A stretch of DNA of 64,000 nucleotides from Paracoccaceae bacterium (GTDB taxonomy: Bacteria; Pseudomonadota; Alphaproteobacteria; Rhodobacterales; Rhodobacteraceae). A model generated the notes under the pieces. The model did no database searches and was not told the origin of the DNA. It was given only the letters and a program-made list of their open reading frames with translations. The translations under genes and the position numbers were made by a program. This document shows positions 34,410 through 43,779 of this stretch, piece after piece. The stretch lies in contig JAWPMR010000001.1 of assembly GCA_033344815.1 (NCBI GenBank), positions 2,156,136 to 2,220,135 of the forward strand, in the 5' to 3' direction. How positions within the stretch are numbered: the first letter of the stretch is position 1; every line of letters begins with the position of its first letter.

Positions 34410-35281
34410 TGCATCCGGCTCCTTCTGTCATTTTCTTCACCACCTTCAGCGGCCTCGGATTTGGATTGCTGTTTTTTCTCGGGCTCGGGTACCCGCTGGT
34501 CACGGGCTGGACGGCATTTGCTTTCTTCACCATTGCCTATGCCATGGCGGTGGGGGGCCTTATGGCTTCAACTTTCCACCTGGGCCGTCCCGAACGCGCG
34601 ATGAAGGCTTTCACGCAGTGGCGCTCAAGTTGGCTCAGCCGTGAAGCCTGGTGCGCTGTGGGCGCTCTTGTTTTCATGGGGCTTTACGCAGCAGGCTTGG
34701 TCTTTTTACAGACCCGATTCACCCTGCTGGGATGGCTTGGCGCGTTGTTTTCATTGGCCACTGTGTTCACGACATCCATGATCTATACTCAGCTGAAAAC
34801 AATACCGCGTTGGAACATGGGCATTACACCGGTCAAATTCCTGACGCTGTCACTGGCAGGTGGCGCATTATTTGCAGGCCAGGTGTCCATGGCGCTTGTC
34901 TTGCTGGTGATCGCAGGCGTCGTTCTGATCCTGACCTGGACCGAAGGCGACAAGGCATTGGCCGCCTCTGGAACAGATATGGCCACCGCAACGGGTCTTG
35001 GCGGTATTGGCAAGGTGCGCGCTTTTGAGCCTCCCCACACCGGAACGAATTACCTGCTGCGTGAATTCGTGCATGAGATTGGGCGCAAGCACAGTCAAAA
35101 ACTTCGGATTATTGCGCTTGTTTTGATGGTCTTGGTGCCCTTCATCCTTCTGCTTCTGCCGTTTTCCCACTTCATTGGCATACTTGCGGTGCTCAGCCAC
35201 GTGGCTGGTGTTCTGACGGCGCGCTGGTTGTTTTTCGCCGAAGCCGAGCATGTGGTCGGCTTGTATTACGGCAAGCGCTAA
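34409..35281 (+). CDS. soeC: Sulfite dehydrogenase membrane anchor (DmsC family)
   Basis: 290 residues with about eight membrane helices (FTTFSGLGFGLLFFLGLG, FAFFTIAYAMAVGGLM, WCAVGALVFMGLYAAGL, and others). DmsC-type anchors hold the complex on the inner membrane and pass electrons to the quinone pool. The conserved segment STFHLGRPERAMKAFTQWRSSWLSREA (in two parts here) is the usual family mark. The start overlaps the soeB stop. A strong hairpin follows at 35290. Confidence 0.93.
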   Translation: MHPAPSVIFFTTFSGLGFGLLFFLGLGYPLVTGWTAFAFFTIAYAMAVGGLMASTFHLGRPERAMKAFTQWRSSWLSREAWCAVGALVFMGLYAAGLVFLQTRFTLLGWLGALFSLATVFTTSMIYTQLKTIPRWNMGITPVKFLTLSLAGGALFAGQVSMALVLLVIAGVVLILTWTEGDKALAASGTDMATATGLGGIGKVRAFEPPHTGTNYLLREFVHEIGRKHSQKLRIIALVLMVLVPFILLLLPFSHFIGILAVLSHVAGVLTARWLFFAEAEHVVGLYYGKR

Positions 35282-35289
35282 AAACGAAT

Positions 35290-35319
35290 TTGCGCCACGC
35301 GGTGTATCGCGTGGCGCAA
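35290..35319. terminator. Terminator hairpin after soeC
   Basis: TTGCGCCACGCG and CGCGTGGCGCAA form a perfect 12-bp stem around GTGTAT. It separates soeABC from the converging dapA and can serve both strands. No long T-run follows, so it may depend partly on other signals. Confidence 0.65.
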
Positions 35320-35373
35320 CATCAAAGACGCCTGACCAAACGAGACGGGCAGAAATCTACCCGCCTGATTGTC

Positions 35374-36249
35374 TCAGTTCATTAGGCCCGCGTGGCGCAG
35401 ACCATCCTCGACAAGACCTCTCGTCGCGTCAGACAATCCGCACAGAGGCAAGCGCACTTCATCTGAACACAGATCAAGACGCGACATCGCATATTTCACA
35501 CCAACCAGGCCTGGCTCTGTGAAGATTGCCTTGTGCAATGGCATCAAGCGGTCCTGAATTTCAAGCGCCTGCGCATAATCGCCTGCAAGGCATGCCGCCT
35601 GCATTTCGCTCAGAAGTTTCGGGGCGACATTGGCCGTCACGGAGATACATCCCGTTCCGCCCTGGGCATTGAAACCATGCGCGGTGGCATCCTCACCCGA
35701 CAGCTGAATGAAATCAGGCCCGCAGGTGATACGCTGATCGCTGACCCGTGCCAGATCTCCTGTAGCATCCTTGACCCCGACAATCCGAGGCAATTTGGAC
35801 AGTTCACCCATTGTTTCGGGCGACATATCTACAACCGACCGGCCAGGGATATTGTAAATGATGATAGGCAGTTCACAGCAATCATGCAGCGCAGTAAAAT
35901 GCGCGATCAGACCCGTTTGCGTCGGTTTGTTATAGTAAGGCGTCACGACCAGGGCGGCGTCGGCGCCGACTTTTTCAGCATGGCGTGCCAGACGCATCGC
36001 CTCGATTGTATTGTTGGACCCGGCACCGGCAATCACCGGTATCCGCCCCGAAGCAGCCTTGACGACTTCTTCAACGACAATTTCGTGTTCACGGTGAGTC
36101 AGCGTCGGGCTTTCTCCAGTGGTTCCGACAGGCACCAAACCATTGCTGCCTTCGCCAATATGCCACTCAACAAGTTTCTTAAGTGTCTCAAGATCCAGCT
36201 CGCCGTTCCTGAACGGCGTGACGAGGGCAGGCATTGAGCCTATGAACAT
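35374..36249 (-). CDS. dapA: 4-hydroxy-tetrahydrodipicolinate synthase
   Basis: 291 residues from [13 protein letters not shown], the usual DapA start. Markers: [28 protein letters not shown] with the catalytic Tyr, YNIPGRS and Schiff-base Lys in VGVKDATGD. It condenses pyruvate with aspartate semialdehyde, the first step of the lysine/diaminopimelate branch. The sequence is close to DapA rather than to sialate or keto-deoxy sugar lyases of the same fold. Single gene, divergent from the lytic transglycosylase. Confidence 0.94.
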   Translation of the reverse strand: MFIGSMPALVTPFRNGELDLETLKKLVEWHIGEGSNGLVPVGTTGESPTLTHREHEIVVEEVVKAASGRIPVIAGAGSNNTIEAMRLARHAEKVGADAALVVTPYYNKPTQTGLIAHFTALHDCCELPIIIYNIPGRSVVDMSPETMGELSKLPRIVGVKDATGDLARVSDQRITCGPDFIQLSGEDATAHGFNAQGGTGCISVTANVAPKLLSEMQAACLAGDYAQALEIQDRLMPLHKAIFTEPGLVGVKYAMSRLDLCSDEVRLPLCGLSDATRGLVEDGLRHAGLMN

Positions 36250-36384
36250 GTGCACGCTCCTTTTTTGTGTTTTGGCCGGCAAATGGCCTGAGATTAACGA
36301 CATGTCAGCACGATCGTGATTTGATACCTCACAACGAAGCTGTATGTAACAGAGGCTCTAGCCTTCAATCACTGGGAATTGCAA

Positions 36385-38352
36385 GTGACCAGACACCTGC
36401 TAACGACGCTGACTTTGGTTTTTTTGACTGCTGTGCCCGCCTTGGCAGAGCGGCCAAGACCCTTGGCCTGGGCTATCGATGCTATGCGCAGCGGGGATTG
36501 GCAGACCGCCGCCAAGGCCGCTGCGCGCGATGGCGATGTTGCCGCTGATGTCATCGAATGGTCTCGCCTGAGAGCTGGTAAAGGCAACTATAGCGACGTT
36601 GTCGCCTTTCTGAAACGACGCCCCGACTGGCCCGGCGAACCCTATTTGCGCAAAAAGTCCGAACATGTGGTCATTACGCGCAAAGACTCCGACGTTAATG
36701 CGTTTTTTGCGGAGCAGGCAGCGCAAACACCCGAAGGTGTGTTGCGGCATTCTGAAGCTTTGGCGCGCACTGGCTCTGAAGTGGCGGCCAGGGACATTGT
36801 CGTTATGGCATGGCGGTCGATGCCCATGGGCTCATCCGCACAGAGCCGGTTTCTGGCGTCTCACAATACTCTTTTGAAGAAACATCATACCGCCCGGCTG
36901 GATGCAATGCTATGGGCTGGTGCGTTTGAGAACGCGCGGCGCATGTATGATCTGGTGCCCGCATCGGATGTCGCCGTCGCCAAAGCACGCATTGCTCTGC
37001 GCGCCCGGGAAAAAGGTGTCGATACGCTGATTGCGCGTATTCCAGCCAGCCACGCTAAGAATCCGGGATTGCAATACGAGCGATTTGTCTGGCGGGCTCG
37101 TAAAGGCCGCTGGGATGACGCCAAGTCTCTTTTGATAGAAACCTCAACAAGTGCGGAGGCCCTCGGCAACCCTGAGGCTTGGGGGAATCGGCGCAGGTCA
37201 ATGGCTCGGGACGAAATGCGGGATGGCAATCCGGAACGCGCCTATGAATTGGCAGCACGCCACTTCCTGACCCGCGGCTCGAATTACGCAGATCTGGAAT
37301 GGCTTGCTGGGTATATCGCTCTGCGCAAGCTGAATGAGCCGGAAACGGCATTGCAGCACTTCAATAATCATGATTCCGCCGTCCGCTCTCCCATTTCCAA
37401 GGGCCGAGCAGGGTATTGGCAAGGACGTGCATTGGCAGAAATGGGCGACGTGGCGGCAGCGGATCAAGCCTATACCCGCGCAGCCCAATACCAAACTTCG
37501 TTTTATGGTTTATTGGCAGCCGATCGCGCTGATTTACCTTTCGATGCGGAGTTACAAACGACCGAAGTCCCCGGCAACTGGCGTGAAACATCTCTGGCTG
37601 AGAATCCCGTGTTTATGGCAGGCCTCTTGCTTGAAGCATCCGGGGAGCTGAATTTAGCGGAACGGTTTTGGACCCACTTGGCCGAAAGCTTGAGTGAGGA
37701 AGACGCTACTCTGCTTGCCGAAGCTGCGATTGATCTCAATCAACCGCATCTCGCTGTCATGATTGGCAAACGCACAGCGCGACGTGCCATTGTTGTGCCG
37801 CGCGGGTATTACCCATTGCATCCCGTCGCGGAGCAAAACCTGCCGATGGCCCCTGAAATGGTTCTCGCGATCGCCCGGCGCGAGAGCGAATTTGATCCCG
37901 GTGTCCAAAGCGGGGTCGGCGCACGCGGGCTTATGCAGATCATGCCAGCGACAGGCCGGGAAGTGGCGGCCTCGATGGGACGCGCCGGTCAACACTCAAC
38001 CGATCGCCTGATATCAGATCCGACCTATAATGCCGAACTGGGTGCCGCATATCTGTCGGGACTCGCCGCACGTTTTCGCGGCAACGTTGTAATGATGTCC
38101 GCCGGCTATAATGCCGGTCCGAGCAGACCCGATCGTTGGATGTTGGCCTATGGAGATCCCAGAAAAGGCGATGTCGACATGATCGATTGGATAGAGCATA
38201 TCCCGTTCCGTGAAACCCGTAACTATGTCATGCGCGTCACAGAAAGCCTGCCAATCTACCGCGCGCGTCTGGGTAAGCCTCCCATGCCGCAACCCTTCAT
38301 TGACGAATTGACGGGTTCAACGCTGTTGTCGTTCGCGCCAAAAGGTGAATAG
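36385..38352 (+). CDS. Soluble lytic murein transglycosylase
   Basis: 655 residues from GTG at 36385 (GGGA 8 bp upstream); a TTG two codons earlier is possible. A signal peptide (MTRHLLTTLTLVFLTAVPALA) leads to a long alpha-helical superhelix and a C-terminal SLT domain with catalytic Glu500 in ARRESEFDPG, then VGARGLMQIMP and NAELGAAYL. It cleaves peptidoglycan glycan chains in the periplasm to anhydromuropeptides. The layout is that of Slt70. Its 3' end overlaps the converging EamA gene by 36 bp. Confidence 0.9.
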   Translation: MTRHLLTTLTLVFLTAVPALAERPRPLAWAIDAMRSGDWQTAAKAAARDGDVAADVIEWSRLRAGKGNYSDVVAFLKRRPDWPGEPYLRKKSEHVVITRKDSDVNAFFAEQAAQTPEGVLRHSEALARTGSEVAARDIVVMAWRSMPMGSSAQSRFLASHNTLLKKHHTARLDAMLWAGAFENARRMYDLVPASDVAVAKARIALRAREKGVDTLIARIPASHAKNPGLQYERFVWRARKGRWDDAKSLLIETSTSAEALGNPEAWGNRRRSMARDEMRDGNPERAYELAARHFLTRGSNYADLEWLAGYIALRKLNEPETALQHFNNHDSAVRSPISKGRAGYWQGRALAEMGDVAAADQAYTRAAQYQTSFYGLLAADRADLPFDAELQTTEVPGNWRETSLAENPVFMAGLLLEASGELNLAERFWTHLAESLSEEDATLLAEAAIDLNQPHLAVMIGKRTARRAIVVPRGYYPLHPVAEQNLPMAPEMVLAIARRESEFDPGVQSGVGARGLMQIMPATGREVAASMGRAGQHSTDRLISDPTYNAELGAAYLSGLAARFRGNVVMMSAGYNAGPSRPDRWMLAYGDPRKGDVDMIDWIEHIPFRETRNYVMRVTESLPIYRARLGKPPMPQPFIDELTGSTLLSFAPKGE

Positions 38353-39186
38353 ACCCGCACCAATGATGATCGCAACGCCTAGTGCAACATTGGGACGAAT
38401 GACTTCCCCAAAGATCGTAACACCCATGAGCGACGCAAATACCAGCTGGAAGTAGGCAAACGGTTGTACGGCACTGGCTTCAGCCGCTTCGTAGCAACGT
38501 ATCAGCAGCCAGTGACCCGCGACACCGGTCAGGCAAAGGAGCCCCATCCACATCCAGTCGGTGCCAGTCATCGGTTCCCAAAACCAAATACCAATCATTG
38601 TCATGATCACTGCGCCCGCAGTTCCGGTCCAGAAAAAGCTAGTGGCAGTGTCATCCTGACGGGCAGCAAAACGGGTCAGGAGCCCATAGAGGGCGAACAT
38701 CAGCGCCGCGATAAGCGGAATTATTGCGAAAGGGTCAAACACGGAACCATCAGGTTGGAGAATGATCAAAACACCAATAAACCCCACACCGATTGCGACC
38801 CATCGGCGCCATCCGACTTTCTCGCCCAACAATGGGCCCGACAGCGCAGCCACCAGCAGAGGGTAACAGGCAAATACAGCGTGGCTTTCCACAAGACCCA
38901 GAAGCGTGAAACCCGTCACCATGACGCAGACCTCTAACGCAAGCAATATGCCTCTAAAGGCCTGCAGGACAGGCTGGTTGGTCTGCGCGGCGGCTTGAAT
39001 TCCTCCCGCCCTGCGGCAGGCAACCGCAATGACAAAGGCTGCGAAGAACCAGTACCGCACCATAACGACCAAATAGACGTTGTACACATCTGCAAGATGG
39101 CGCGAAATACCGTCCTGAAAGGCGAAGACCAAAGTCGTGAGGAGCATCAGCATCACTCCCAGTCTTACGTTATTTGACTGGGTCAT
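38317..39186 (-). CDS. EamA/DMT-superfamily transporter
   Basis: 289 residues with ten predicted helices in two EamA repeats. Seen: LGVMLMLLTTLVFAFQDGISRHLA, FRGILLALEVCVMVTGFTLLG, AALSGPLLGEKVGWRRWVAIGVGF and, in the second repeat, FAYFQLVFASLMGVTIFGE (the conserved EamA helix and Glu). Such proteins export amino acids or metabolites; the substrate is unknown. It follows mnmD with a 4-bp overlap, but the functional link is not apparent. Confidence 0.85.
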   Translation of the reverse strand: MTQSNNVRLGVMLMLLTTLVFAFQDGISRHLADVYNVYLVVMVRYWFFAAFVIAVACRRAGGIQAAAQTNQPVLQAFRGILLALEVCVMVTGFTLLGLVESHAVFACYPLLVAALSGPLLGEKVGWRRWVAIGVGFIGVLIILQPDGSVFDPFAIIPLIAALMFALYGLLTRFAARQDDTATSFFWTGTAGAVIMTMIGIWFWEPMTGTDWMWMGLLCLTGVAGHWLLIRCYEAAEASAVQPFAYFQLVFASLMGVTIFGEVIRPNVALGVAIIIGAGLFTFWRERQQR

Positions 39187-39860
39187 GGCCTCATGACACC
39201 CCGGGACATATGTCGTTTTCGACCGAAACCAACGGATCGTGAAACGTCAAAGCCAGCCGCTTCCAAAGCACGCCTTACAAACCCCGCCGCCGTATAGGTC
39301 GCAAAGGTACCATTTGCGACGGTATGCTTTGCCACCTGATGCAATATGGTTTGTGACCACAATTCAGGGTTTTTTGCCGGTGAAAACCCATCAAGATACC
39401 AGGCGTCGGCGAAACCAGTCCAATTCGAAAGCTCAACATTTGCATCGCCAATGATGACGTTGAGCAGCACGTCATCATCAAGTTCAAAGGTACCGCCCTC
39501 CGGACGCCAGCAGGCGGTGAGTGGTCGACTTATCTCATTCAGCTCCGCAAACACCGCAAGAGCTCTGCCAATGTGCTGAACGCTCAAAGGAAATGCCTCG
39601 AAACTAGTGAAGTGCAATCGACCACTCACCCCAGACTCGCGCCATGCCAACACCGTCGTCAGAAAATTAAGACCTGTGCCAAAACCGAGTTCAGCGACGT
39701 GAAATCCGTCACAAAATCGTTCCGGCAACCCATTGCCTTGAAGAAATACGTGGCGCGTTTCTTCCAATCCGTTTTCCAGACTGAAATACGGGTCATCGAA
39801 TCGGTTGGAGACTGGAACGTCATTTTTGTTCCAGCTAACATCTGTGGACTGGTTCTGCAT
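39183..39860 (-). CDS. mnmD: tRNA 5-methylaminomethyl-2-thiouridine methyltransferase (MnmC1-like)
   Basis: 225 residues from MQNQSTDVSWNKNDVPVSN, preceded by AAGG; the upstream frame has no family likeness. The DUF752 methyltransferase fold is shown by VAELGFGTGLNFL (SAM binding) and ADAWYLDGFSPAKNPELW (catalytic loop). It is the free-standing form of the methyltransferase half of E. coli MnmC, making the last methyl transfer to mnm5s2U34 in tRNA. It is divergent, 63 bp apart, from a gene for the oxidase half. Confidence 0.9.
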   Translation of the reverse strand: MQNQSTDVSWNKNDVPVSNRFDDPYFSLENGLEETRHVFLQGNGLPERFCDGFHVAELGFGTGLNFLTTVLAWRESGVSGRLHFTSFEAFPLSVQHIGRALAVFAELNEISRPLTACWRPEGGTFELDDDVLLNVIIGDANVELSNWTGFADAWYLDGFSPAKNPELWSQTILHQVAKHTVANGTFATYTAAGFVRRALEAAGFDVSRSVGFGRKRHMSRGVMRP

Positions 39861-39923
39861 GGATGAGCCTTGCCATGTCGCTGAGATCTGGCGCGACACT
39901 GAGGGAGACAACAAAGTTTGGCA

Positions 39924-40955
39924 ATGGTCGATGTAACTGTGCGGGGCGCCGGAATTTTTGGCCTTTCGATCGCGTGGGCTTGCGTGAAACGTGGTGCACG
40001 GGTCCAGATAATTGATCCTCATGGAGTCGCGGCCGGAAGCAGTGGCGGCATTGTCGGGGCATTGGCTCCGCATGTCCCTGAAAACTGGAATCCAAAGAAG
40101 GCTTTCCAACTGGATAGTCTGCTCATGGCGGAACGTTTTTGGTCTGAGGTTGAAGCGACAGGTGGAGAAAATGCGGGATACTGCCGATCAGGGCGTCTGC
40201 AGCCGATAATGGATCCGGCAGGATTGGAGCTGGCCAGACGTCGATCCCATAGCGCTGGAGAGCTGTGGCAACACAACGCGATCTGGGCCGTTGAGGAAAA
40301 CGCACTTGAGGACTGGCAGCCAAATTCGCCGACCGGATGGATCATTCGTGATACGCTAAGCGCACATCTGCATCCGCGCCGGGCTTGTGATGCTTTGGTC
40401 GCTGCACTCAATGTAAGGGGTGTTTCGATCAAGGCCGAGGGGAAAGACAGAGGCAATATTCTGTGGGCAACCGGCGTGGATGGTTTGGACCGCCTGAACA
40501 ACGAGCAGGAGCGCAGAGTTGGCAGTGGCGTCAAAGGCCAGGCCGCGCTCTTGCAATTTGAAGCCCGCGGTAAGGCGCAGATATTTGCAGATACGATTCA
40601 TATCATCCCACATCTGGATGGCACTGTCGCAGCTGGATCAACTTCTGAGCCGAATTTCGACAACCCGGTGACCGTCGACGACCAAATTGATGTAATCATA
40701 GAAAGGGCGCGTCGTGCAGTGCCCGTTTTAAAGCATGCTCCCGTTATCCAAAAATGGGCTGGTGTGCGCCCGCGCGCGCGAAGTCGAGCGCCTATGCTGG
40801 GAGAATGGCCAGACAGGCCGGGCCATTTCATTGCCAATGGTGGTTTCAAAATCGGTTTCGGCATGGCGCCAAAAATCGCCGAGGTCATGGCCGACCTTAT
40901 GTTGGAGGGTCGTTGTGAAATTCCGGAGGGGTTTGAAGTCAGCGCTTCTTTTTGA
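39924..40955 (+). CDS. FAD-dependent oxidoreductase, MnmC2-like
   Basis: 343 residues from ATG at 39924; a TTG two codons upstream is better spaced from GGGAG. It has an N-terminal FAD dinucleotide fold (VRGAGIFGLSIAWACVKRGARV, GxGxxG as GAGIFG), then SGGIVGALAPHVP and a C-terminal WAGVRPRARSRAPMLG and NGGFKIGFGMAP (second FAD contacts). This is the DAO family to which the oxidase domain of MnmC belongs; next to mnmD it probably releases the glyoxylate group from cmnm5s2U34. D-amino-acid oxidase activity is the alternative. Confidence 0.78.
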   Translation: MVDVTVRGAGIFGLSIAWACVKRGARVQIIDPHGVAAGSSGGIVGALAPHVPENWNPKKAFQLDSLLMAERFWSEVEATGGENAGYCRSGRLQPIMDPAGLELARRRSHSAGELWQHNAIWAVEENALEDWQPNSPTGWIIRDTLSAHLHPRRACDALVAALNVRGVSIKAEGKDRGNILWATGVDGLDRLNNEQERRVGSGVKGQAALLQFEARGKAQIFADTIHIIPHLDGTVAAGSTSEPNFDNPVTVDDQIDVIIERARRAVPVLKHAPVIQKWAGVRPRARSRAPMLGEWPDRPGHFIANGGFKIGFGMAPKIAEVMADLMLEGRCEIPEGFEVSASF

Positions 40956-41044
40956 CTATAAACTCTTGGTCAACCATGCAAAACTTGCAAGCGAGCTTAC
41001 CACGGACGATCCATGGAACATTTGTATTAATCGGGGACTACACG

Positions 41045-41461
41045 ATGGAGCACGCCAGTATCCAATGCCGCGTTCGCGCGCTCGATCATCTGGTCTTGAC
41101 CGTAAAAAGCATACCGGACACGGTTCGGTTCTACACGCAAGTTCTGGGCATGCGCGGCGAGCAATTTCAGGTATCAGACGGAACCCGCAGGTGGGCTCTC
41201 TTGTACGGTCAAAGCAAGATCAACCTTCACCAGCAAGGGCGTGAATTCGAACCAAGAGCCCAAAATGCTCATCCGGGAACGGCGGATCTGTGTTTTTTGA
41301 CAGATGCGCCGGTTGAGGCCTGGATGGATCATCTGACCACACATCAGATTGAGATTGAGGACGGGCCAGTTCAAAGATCAGGCGCAATAGGGTCTATCAT
41401 CTCGATCTATCTCAGAGATCCTGATCACAACCTGATCGAAGTTTCCGTTCCACAGGGCTAA
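41045..41461 (+). CDS. VOC family (glyoxalase-like) protein
   Basis: 138 residues from MEHASIQCRVRALDHLVLTV, with GGGGA upstream. A single VOC module of two beta-alpha-beta repeats: LDHLVLTVKSIPDTVRFYTQVLGM and, in the second half, LCFLTDAPVEAWMDHL then IYLRDPDHNLIEVS. Metal ligands are expected at His in LDHLV and Glu in NLIEVS. Relatives include small uncharacterised dioxygenase-like proteins. Its stop overlaps the converging flavin reductase gene. Confidence 0.85.
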   Translation: MEHASIQCRVRALDHLVLTVKSIPDTVRFYTQVLGMRGEQFQVSDGTRRWALLYGQSKINLHQQGREFEPRAQNAHPGTADLCFLTDAPVEAWMDHLTTHQIEIEDGPVQRSGAIGSIISIYLRDPDHNLIEVSVPQG

Positions 41462-42000
41462 CGCTCAATTTCCTCGCGCAGAGCTTTCATCAGTGTCGTA
41501 AGCTCGCGTATGTAGATTTCTCCCTTGAGATGGCCTCTTTCATCGAATTGATTGTTGCAGTCAGCAAGGTGAATTTCGGGGCCCTGCAAAATGCACGGGC
41601 GAAAAGGCACCATATACCCACGCAAAACCATCTGAGCACGTTCCCCGCCGGAGCGACCCGCAGACGCGGACATCACGGCAAGCGGTTTACCATTCCACGG
41701 TTTGGCCTTGGTTCGGCTGATCCAATCCAACGCGTTTTTGAGAACCCCTGAGGGTGCTTTGTTGTATTCCGGTGTTGAAATCACGACCGCATCAGCCCTC
41801 AAGATACTTTCTGACAGGGCCTGAACCGCTTCGGGAACTCCATCTTTGCTCTCGAGATCACCGTCATAAAGCGGTAACCGCAGATCCGCGAGTGTGAACT
41901 CTTCAGCCTCGAACAGGCGCGCCGCTTCTGACAGTAATTTTGTGTTTGCGGAATTTGCACGGAGGGATCCCGACAGGCCGATAAGTGAATATTTTGGCAT
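41458..42000 (-). CDS. NADPH-dependent FMN reductase family protein
   Basis: 180 residues from MPKYSLIGLSGSLRANSAN. The flavodoxin-like fold is shown by SGSLRANSANTKLL (FMN phosphate loop) and VVISTPEYNKAPSGVLKNALDWISR, the family signature for azo/quinone/chromate reductases. It reduces FMN or quinones with NADPH and may serve in electrophile protection. Single gene, with a terminator between it and the upstream OmpA gene. Confidence 0.88.
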   Translation of the reverse strand: MPKYSLIGLSGSLRANSANTKLLSEAARLFEAEEFTLADLRLPLYDGDLESKDGVPEAVQALSESILRADAVVISTPEYNKAPSGVLKNALDWISRTKAKPWNGKPLAVMSASAGRSGGERAQMVLRGYMVPFRPCILQGPEIHLADCNNQFDERGHLKGEIYIRELTTLMKALREEIER

Positions 42001-42060
42001 TGAGCGTCTTTCAAACAGTTGGTCTCTCACAAGAGCTTGATGCCGGGGTCACAAAAGACA

Positions 42061-42087
42061 AGAGCCTCGGCGGCAAACCGAGGCTCT
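42061..42087. terminator. Terminator between OmpA lipoprotein and flavin reductase genes
   Basis: AGAGCCTCGG and CCGAGGCTCT form a perfect 10-bp stem around CGGCAAA; TTTG follows on the + strand. It lies 24 bp after the OmpA stop and ends that transcript. Confidence 0.75.
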
Positions 42088-42111
42088 TTGAACAACAATT
42101 TCTGAGAAAAA

Positions 42112-42780
42112 CTAAGAAGCCGTTGGAAGAATGACGATTTCCACACGACGATTTTGAGCTTTTCCTTCTGCATTCAAATTGCTGGCAATAGGCTGGCTTT
42201 CACCGCGCCCAAAGGTTTGAATGCGCGCACCGGATACACCAGCATTCGTAAGGACACCGCCAACAGCGCTGGCCCGTCGTTCAGAAAGCTGTTGATTGTA
42301 ACCGGCTTCGCCATCGCTGTCAGTGTGACCGATGATCTGAACTGTGGATTGGGAATACTGCTGTAAGTTGCCCGCAACGGTGAAAAGGTCATTTTGCAGA
42401 TCTGGGCGCACTGCCGCACTATCGGTTGCAAACAGGATGTCCTGGGGCAGGCTTACGATCAAACGGTCGCCAGTGTTTGTGATCGTAACGTCGTCATTCC
42501 CGAGCTGTGCACGCAATTCTGCTTCTTGTCTGTCCAGCGAATAACCTACGCCTGCACCGAGCGCGCCACCGACGACCGCACCAACAAGTGCCCCATCCCC
42601 GCGATTGCCATCACCTTTGGAAAGAGCCCCCAGAAGCGCACCTGCACCTGCGCCAATCAGCGCTCCTTGCTGTGTTTTGGGGTTGCTGGAATTGGCACCG
42701 ATCTGGCTTGGGTCCGTGCATGCCGCCAGACCCAGGCTGCCGGACAGGGCAAGGATCAACGAAGCTCGTGAAAATGTCAT
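42112..42780 (-). CDS. OmpA-family outer-membrane lipoprotein
   Basis: 222 residues. A lipoprotein signal with lipobox LAAC at residues 17-20 is followed by a glycine-rich 'glycine-zipper' region (QQGALIGAGAGALLG, GALVGAVVGGALGAGVGYSL) and a C-terminal OmpA peptidoglycan-binding domain (LFATDSAAVRPD, IIGHTDSDGEAGYNQQLSERRA, GRGESQPIASN, NRRVEIVI). The layout is that of YiaD-like envelope proteins joining outer membrane to cell wall. Confidence 0.92.
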   Translation of the reverse strand: MTFSRASLILALSGSLGLAACTDPSQIGANSSNPKTQQGALIGAGAGALLGALSKGDGNRGDGALVGAVVGGALGAGVGYSLDRQEAELRAQLGNDDVTITNTGDRLIVSLPQDILFATDSAAVRPDLQNDLFTVAGNLQQYSQSTVQIIGHTDSDGEAGYNQQLSERRASAVGGVLTNAGVSGARIQTFGRGESQPIASNLNAEGKAQNRRVEIVILPTAS

Positions 42781-42912
42781 ATTATACTGCCTTCAATGGT
42801 TGCGGCCCCGTTCGGGCGGGGTCTTTGTGTGAACTCAGTATATATGGCGCGCGTTCCGATCCAAACCAAGGGGGAAAAAGCGTCGGCAGCAACCCGCCTG
42901 CAACACGCACGT

Positions 42913-43779
42913 TCAACTCTCCGCGCGTACGGCCTCATAAGCAAGCATTGCGCGCTTCATCGGCAAACCCCAGTGATACCCTCCCAGACCGCCGGATTTA
43001 CGCAGGGCGCGATGGCATGGGATCAGCCAACTGATCGGATTGCGGCCAACAGCAGTCCCAACGGCGCGCACGGCACGCGGCTTGTCGATGGCCTGTGCAA
43101 TTTCGGAATAGGTTGTGACCTGTCCCGAGGGGATGCTGAGAAGCGCCTCCCACACTTTGATCTGAAACGGCGCTCCAATCAAGTAAAGCGGTGCTGTATC
43201 CAGTTGCCCGTCTCCCGCGCCAAAAGCTTTCAGAACCCAAGGGCGCAGCATCATTGGATCTTCTTTGAATTCCGCTTTGGGCCAACGCGACAATAGATCC
43301 TGAAGTGCGGCCTCTTCACCCATCTCGGCGGCAAATCCCATACCACAGATGCCCTTTTCAGTTCCCATGACAATCGCGGGACCAAACGGACTTTCAAACC
43401 AGCCCCAAAAGATTGTCAGCCCTGAACCACCGCGCGCGAAATCCCCCGGACTCATTGCTTCCCACCGCACAAACAGATCGTGCAACCGCCCGCTGCCGGA
43501 CAAGCCAACAGCATGTGATGCCTCAAGCGTTGTAAACCGATCGCGCAACAGGTTTTTGGCATGATCCAATTTCAGATATTGCTGATAGCGTTTTGGCGAT
43601 ACACCAACCCAACGGGAAAAAACCCGTTGGAAATGAGCCGTACTCATTCCCATTTCTGTGGCAATTTCATCCAGTGAAAGTTGATCTTCAGACTGATCAA
43701 TCAAGTCGATGGCGCGTCGCACCACTTGATAATGATAGGCTGCTTCGGATGCATCGGGGAGAGATTGATGATGTGTCAT
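42913..43779 (-). CDS. AraC-type HTH fused to O6-alkylguanine-DNA alkyltransferase (Ada-like, no N-terminal zinc domain)
   Basis: 288 residues. The first 115 hold an AraC-type double HTH (LSLDEIATEMGMSTAHFQRVF, GVSPKRYQQYLKLDHAKNLL) and the rest a methyltransferase domain with acceptor Cys255 in IPCHRAL, then GLGGYHWG. It removes alkyl groups from O6-guanine and probably also regulates. The N-terminal methylphosphotriester domain of E. coli Ada is missing, so if it senses damage it must do so by the Cys255 domain. Fusions of this shortened type are annotated in other bacteria. Confidence 0.9.
   Translation of the reverse strand: MTHHQSLPDASEAAYHYQVVRRAIDLIDQSEDQLSLDEIATEMGMSTAHFQRVFSRWVGVSPKRYQQYLKLDHAKNLLRDRFTTLEASHAVGLSGSGRLHDLFVRWEAMSPGDFARGGSGLTIFWGWFESPFGPAIVMGTEKGICGMGFAAEMGEEAALQDLLSRWPKAEFKEDPMMLRPWVLKAFGAGDGQLDTAPLYLIGAPFQIKVWEALLSIPSGQVTTYSEIAQAIDKPRAVRAVGTAVGRNPISWLIPCHRALRKSGGLGGYHWGLPMKRAMLAYEAVRAES

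Noticed and set aside
30722-35281. Thiosulfate/polysulfide or DMSO reductase as identity of the molybdoenzyme complex
   Set aside because: No twin-arginine signal on the large subunit and linkage to xsc-pta favour cytoplasmic sulfite dehydrogenase SoeABC.
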